Below are positions 61,125-64,000 of a DNA stretch of 64,000 nucleotides, in pieces. This DNA is from Flavobacterium cupreum (GTDB lineage: Bacteria > Bacteroidota > Bacteroidia > Flavobacteriales > Flavobacteriaceae), in contig NZ_QWDM01000004.1 in NCBI RefSeq assembly GCF_003996965.1, forward strand, positions 137,527 through 201,526, given 5' to 3'. Every line of letters starts with the position of its first letter. Position 1 is the stretch's first letter. A program made the translations under genes and the position numbers. Below the pieces are notes generated by a model that saw only the letters and a program-made list of their open reading frames with translations, was not told the DNA's origin and searched no databases.

Positions 61125-62324
61125 ATGAAAAAAATATCACTCTTCTTAATTTGTTTCCTCGTTATTTCATACGCAAAGGCCCAGGACATTGTACCAATTA
61201 CTACCGGAGTTCCTTTTTTATTAGTAGCAGCAGATGCCAGAGCAGCTGGTTTAGCTGATCAGGGCGTTGCCACAGCAGCTGATGCCTACTCCCAACAATG
61301 GAATCCTGCTAAGTATGCCTTTTCGGTAGATAAGCAAGGTTTCTCGGTAAGTTATACTCCTTATTTAACAGACCTGGCCAACGATATCTCGCTAGGACAA
61401 GTAACCTATTACAATAAGATCAACGAACGAAGCGCCTTTGCGGGTAGCATTCGTTATTTTGGTTTTGGTGATATTGAATTAAGGAGAGATCCGAACGATA
61501 TTCCAAATGTCGTATCCCCAAATGAATTTGCCTTAGACGGTTCATACTCTTTGAAGCTGAGCGATGAATTCTCGATGGCAGTTGCTGCGAGATACATCCG
61601 TTCCAATCTAAAAGTAGCTTCCGAAGACACTGATGCCTCTGCAGCCGGTTCTTTTGCCGTAGACGTTGCCGGATTTTACCAGTCAGAAGAAATTGCCTAC
61701 AACAGCTTCAACGGAAGATGGAGAGGCGGTTTTAACATACAGAACATCGGTCCTAAAATCAGTTATGACAATGACGATTTAAGTGCCAACTTTTTACCGG
61801 CCAACTTGAGAGTGGGTGGTGGATTTGATTTTATTCTTGACGATTACAACAAAGTCGGAGTGAGTCTTGAATTTACAAAACTTTTAGTACCGACTCCTCC
61901 GGGACCGGGGACTCCTGTTGACACCAATGGCGACGGCGACTTTACGGATCCTGACGATATTACTCAGGAAGAATCAAACTCTATAAGCTACAACAAATAC
62001 AATGAAACAGGCTGGGCTTCCGGAATCTTTAAATCTTTTGGAGACGCACCGGGCGGTTTTAGTGAAGAGCTAAAAGAAATTACCTATAGTTTAGGAGCAG
62101 AATATATGTATCAGGATTCCTTTGCGGTAAGAGCAGGTTATTTCCACGAAAGCCCTGAAAAAGGAGCCCGTCAGTTTTTCTCTCTGGGAGCCGGATTCAA
62201 ATACAATGTAGTAAAAGTTGACGTTTCTTACTTATTTTCATCATCAAAAGTTAAAAATCCACTAGAAAATACACTTCGTTTTTCTTTAACCTTTAACTTT
62301 GGCGACAAATACGAAGTTTACTAA
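61125..62324 (+). CDS. porV: Type IX secretion outer-membrane protein PorV (LptO)
   Basis: A 399-residue outer-membrane beta-barrel that shuttles cargo from the secretion channel to PorU. Signal peptide to about 19 (L-V-I-S-Y-A-K-A). PorV-type start of the mature protein: V-P-F-L-L-V-A-A-D-A-R-A-A-G-L-A-D-Q-G-V; end in L-T-F-N-F-G-D-K-Y-E-V-Y. Barrel strands of alternating pattern fill the rest. The Asp-rich loop near 265-280 (D-T-N-G-D-G-D-F-T-D-P-D-D) could bind calcium. Next to porU, as in other Flavobacteriia. Confidence 0.96.
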   Translation: MKKISLFLICFLVISYAKAQDIVPITTGVPFLLVAADARAAGLADQGVATAADAYSQQWNPAKYAFSVDKQGFSVSYTPYLTDLANDISLGQVTYYNKINERSAFAGSIRYFGFGDIELRRDPNDIPNVVSPNEFALDGSYSLKLSDEFSMAVAARYIRSNLKVASEDTDASAAGSFAVDVAGFYQSEEIAYNSFNGRWRGGFNIQNIGPKISYDNDDLSANFLPANLRVGGGFDFILDDYNKVGVSLEFTKLLVPTPPGPGTPVDTNGDGDFTDPDDITQEESNSISYNKYNETGWASGIFKSFGDAPGGFSEELKEITYSLGAEYMYQDSFAVRAGYFHESPEKGARQFFSLGAGFKYNVVKVDVSYLFSSSKVKNPLENTLRFSLTFNFGDKYEVY

Positions 62325-62348
62325 ACAAAATAAATAAAGAATAATTAC

Positions 62349-62388
62349 AATCCAAATTTCTACTTTTTAGGAATTTGGATTTTTTTTC
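62349..62388 (+). terminator. Intrinsic terminator after porV
   Basis: AATCCAAATT pairs with AATTTGGATT (62372-62381), followed by a run of T. It lies between porV and cdd. Confidence 0.8.
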
Positions 62389-62399
62389 CCTTAAACAGA

Positions 62400-62882
62400 A
62401 TGAAAGAAATTAGTGTTACATCATCATTTACGGCATACGATTCCCTGAACGAACTACCGAAAGATGTTCAGGATTTAATGAATGAAGCAGTCGAAATTCG
62501 CAAAAAAGCTTATGCTCCCTATTCACAATTTAAGGTTGGAGCAGCTTTACTTTTAGATAACGGGGAAATAATTTCAGGTTCAAATCAGGAAAATGCCGCT
62601 TACCCGTCAGGATTGTGCGCAGAAAGAACAGCTATTTTTTACGCAGGAAGCAAGTACCCTGAAGCCAAAATTCTAAAAATGGCCATTACTGCAGCTTCCG
62701 ATACCAACCAGACCACAGCGCCAATTCCGCCGTGCGGGTCTTGCAGGCAGTCAATTGCAGAATATGAAATTAAACAGGACACCCCTATAGAAATTTATTT
62801 TATGGGTGAAATTGGTGACATTTATAAATCTGCGTCCCTAAAAAACCTGCTGCCTTTTATGTTCGATAAAAAGTTCTTGTAA
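62400..62882 (+). CDS. cdd: Cytidine deaminase
   Basis: Converts cytidine and deoxycytidine to the uridines in pyrimidine salvage. The 160-residue enzyme has the zinc site C-A-E-R-T-A (catalytic Glu) and P-C-G-S-C-R-Q, and the F-K-V-G-A-A-L-L start of the fold. It is longer than the 130-residue tetrameric enzymes because of an N-terminal extension, common in Bacteroidota. Lies between porV and pdhA. Confidence 0.94.
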   Translation: MKEISVTSSFTAYDSLNELPKDVQDLMNEAVEIRKKAYAPYSQFKVGAALLLDNGEIISGSNQENAAYPSGLCAERTAIFYAGSKYPEAKILKMAITAASDTNQTTAPIPPCGSCRQSIAEYEIKQDTPIEIYFMGEIGDIYKSASLKNLLPFMFDKKFL

Positions 62883-62932
62883 AAAAAGACCAAAAAGTAG
62901 CTTTTAAATTTTAGTTCTTAAACGGAATGTCT

Positions 62933-62940
62933 TATTTTTG
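62933..62940 (+). promoter_or_regulatory. -7 promoter box of pdhA (TATTTTTG)
   Basis: TATTTTTG matches TAnnTTTG; followed by a small CCCGA/TCGGG hairpin at about 62946-62959. The leader to the ATG at 63040 would be about 95 bases. Confidence 0.55.
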
Positions 62941-63039
62941 CATCCCGACCTTTCGGGCGCAAATTTGTGGGAGGAAACTATTTTGCGTTATAGGCAACAA
63001 TTGATAACACAAACAACTTTAGCAAAAGAAAGAATTCAG

Positions 63040-64000
63040 ATGAAAGAAGTTACAAAAGAAGTATATTTAAAGTGGTACGAAGACATGCTGCTTTGGAGAA
63101 AGTTTGAAGACAAACTTGCAGCATTATACATTCAACAAAAAGTTAGAGGTTTTCTACACTTATATAATGGACAGGAAGCTGTATTAGCGGGTGCTTTGCA
63201 CGCTATGGACCTGACTAAAGATAAAATGATTACTGCTTACAGAAACCACGTTCAGCCAATTGGTATGGGAGTTGATCCAAAACGAGTAATGGCTGAGCTT
63301 TTAGGAAAAGCAACAGGAACTTCTAAAGGTATGGGAGGTTCTATGCACATTTTCTCTAAAGAACACCGTTTTTACGGAGGACACGGAATCGTAGGTGGAC
63401 AAATTCCGGTAGGAGCCGGTTTGGCTTTTGCTGATAAATATTTTGAAACCGGTGGTGTTACCATGACTTATTTTGGTGATGGAGCAGCAAGACAGGGATC
63501 TTTACATGAAGCTTTCAACATGGCTATGCTATGGAAATTACCAGTTGTATTTATCGTTGAAAACAACGGTTATGCGATGGGAACTTCTGTAGAAAGAACA
63601 GCCAATCACACTGACATCTGGAAACTTGGTTTAGGATACGAAATGCCTTGCGGACCAGTTGACGGAATGAACCCTGTAAAAGTAGCTGAAGCAATGACTG
63701 AAGCTATTGACAGAGCCCGTCGTGGTGACGGACCAACTTTCCTTGAAATGAAAACGTACCGTTACAGAGGACACTCTATGTCTGATGCACAATTATACCG
63801 TTCGAAAGAAGAGGTGGAAGAATACAAAAAAATTGACCCGATTACTCAGGTTTTAGATGTAATTATGGATCAAAAATATGCTACAGAAGAAGAAATTGAA
63901 GTTATTGACCAAAGAGTTAAAGACCTGGTTGAAGAATGTGTGAAATTCGCTGAAGAATCTCCATATCCTGAATTGCAACAATTATACGATGTAGTATACG
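63040..64000 (+). CDS. pdhA: Pyruvate dehydrogenase E1 alpha subunit, 3'-truncated by the window edge
   Basis: Alpha subunit of the thiamine-diphosphate E1 component, which decarboxylates pyruvate. ATG at 63040 gives M-K-E-V-T-K-E-V-Y; 320 codons are present. Motifs: Y-R-N-H-V-Q-P-I-G-M-G, K-G-M-G-G-S-M-H-I-F, G-H-G-I-V-G-G-Q-I-P-V-G-A-G, the TPP motif G-D-G-A-A-R-Q-G-S-L-H-E-A-F-N-M-A and its end N-N-G-Y-A-M-G-T-S, and the phosphorylation-loop-type Y-R-G-H-S-M-S-D. The end is out of the window. Confidence 0.95.
   Translation, partial: MKEVTKEVYLKWYEDMLLWRKFEDKLAALYIQQKVRGFLHLYNGQEAVLAGALHAMDLTKDKMITAYRNHVQPIGMGVDPKRVMAELLGKATGTSKGMGGSMHIFSKEHRFYGGHGIVGGQIPVGAGLAFADKYFETGGVTMTYFGDGAARQGSLHEAFNMAMLWKLPVVFIVENNGYAMGTSVERTANHTDIWKLGLGYEMPCGPVDGMNPVKVAEAMTEAIDRARRGDGPTFLEMKTYRYRGHSMSDAQLYRSKEEVEEYKKIDPITQVLDVIMDQKYATEEEIEVIDQRVKDLVEECVKFAEESPYPELQQLYDVVY

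Noticed and set aside
1..64000. tRNA, rRNA, transposase, prophage or integron genes
   Set aside because: Looked for cloverleaf-type T-loop words, rRNA core words and transposase/integrase motifs by eye; none found. A tRNA could be missed without a covariance scan.

Overview
The window is about 64 kb of a low-GC, gene-dense chromosome from a Bacteroidota bacterium, almost certainly class Flavobacteriia and most like Flavobacterium. The grounds are: SusC/SusD pairs, gliding-motility and type IX secretion genes (gldJ, porU, porV), TAnnTTTG promoter boxes ahead of several genes, few recognisable Shine-Dalgarno sites, and small dispersed AATTCCAAATTCC-type repeats. No rRNA, tRNA, CRISPR array, transposase or phage gene was seen.

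Layout. 1-3.2 kb: the 3' part of a thiamine operon (thiE partial, thiG, thiH, and a ThiF/MoeB-like adenylyltransferase). 3.2-9 kb: housekeeping genes: a MOSC protein and aat, a DUF3127 protein with an SSB-like tail, a flavin reductase, an orphan histidine kinase, a HIT protein, greA behind a leader terminator, and a Rieske-like lipoprotein. 9-16.1 kb: a TonB-dependent receptor under a TPP riboswitch, a ParDE-type module, arfB, a NadR-type kinase fused to DUF4301, PnuC and a GGGP synthase. 16.1-20 kb: a frameshifted Crp/Fnr regulator next to a palindrome-controlled small membrane protein and a truncated haemoglobin, then a phosphopantetheinyl transferase and ahcY. 20-22.1 kb: three poorly characterised genes. 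22.1-25.2 kb: a DNA-alkylation repair locus in which the Ada functions are split over two genes, with two 2OG-Fe(II) oxygenases (one AlkB) and a 4-copy, 106-bp tandem repeat. 25.2-29.2 kb: a broken MmcQ/YjbR gene, an NrtR-type regulator, a small ORF and a transglutaminase-like protein.

29.2-53.9 kb is a large polysaccharide utilisation locus on the minus strand: two SusC/SusD pairs, three GH30, two GH3, one GH5-CBM6 and an endonuclease/exonuclease/phosphatase-fold protein. A membrane-spanning propeller/Y_Y_Y/HTH regulator is transcribed divergently. The enzyme set points to a beta-glucan rich in beta-1,6 links (fungal or oomycete wall glucan, or side chains of laminarin-type glucan). The model: glycan is bound and imported by SusCD, cut by the GH30 and GH5 enzymes, and finished to glucose by the GH3 enzymes; the regulator senses an oligosaccharide in the periplasm and acts on the DNA through its cytoplasmic HTH.

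53.9-64 kb: murF, gldJ, porU, porV, cdd and the start of pdhA, linking wall synthesis, gliding/T9SS and central metabolism.

Most worth checking: the greA leader hairpin, the split Ada locus, the NadR kinase-DUF4301 fusion with UDP-sugar-pyrophosphorylase-like motifs, the SSB-like tail on the DUF3127 protein, and paired operator-like repeats ahead of the PUL. All calls come from reading the sequence; no database search was run.
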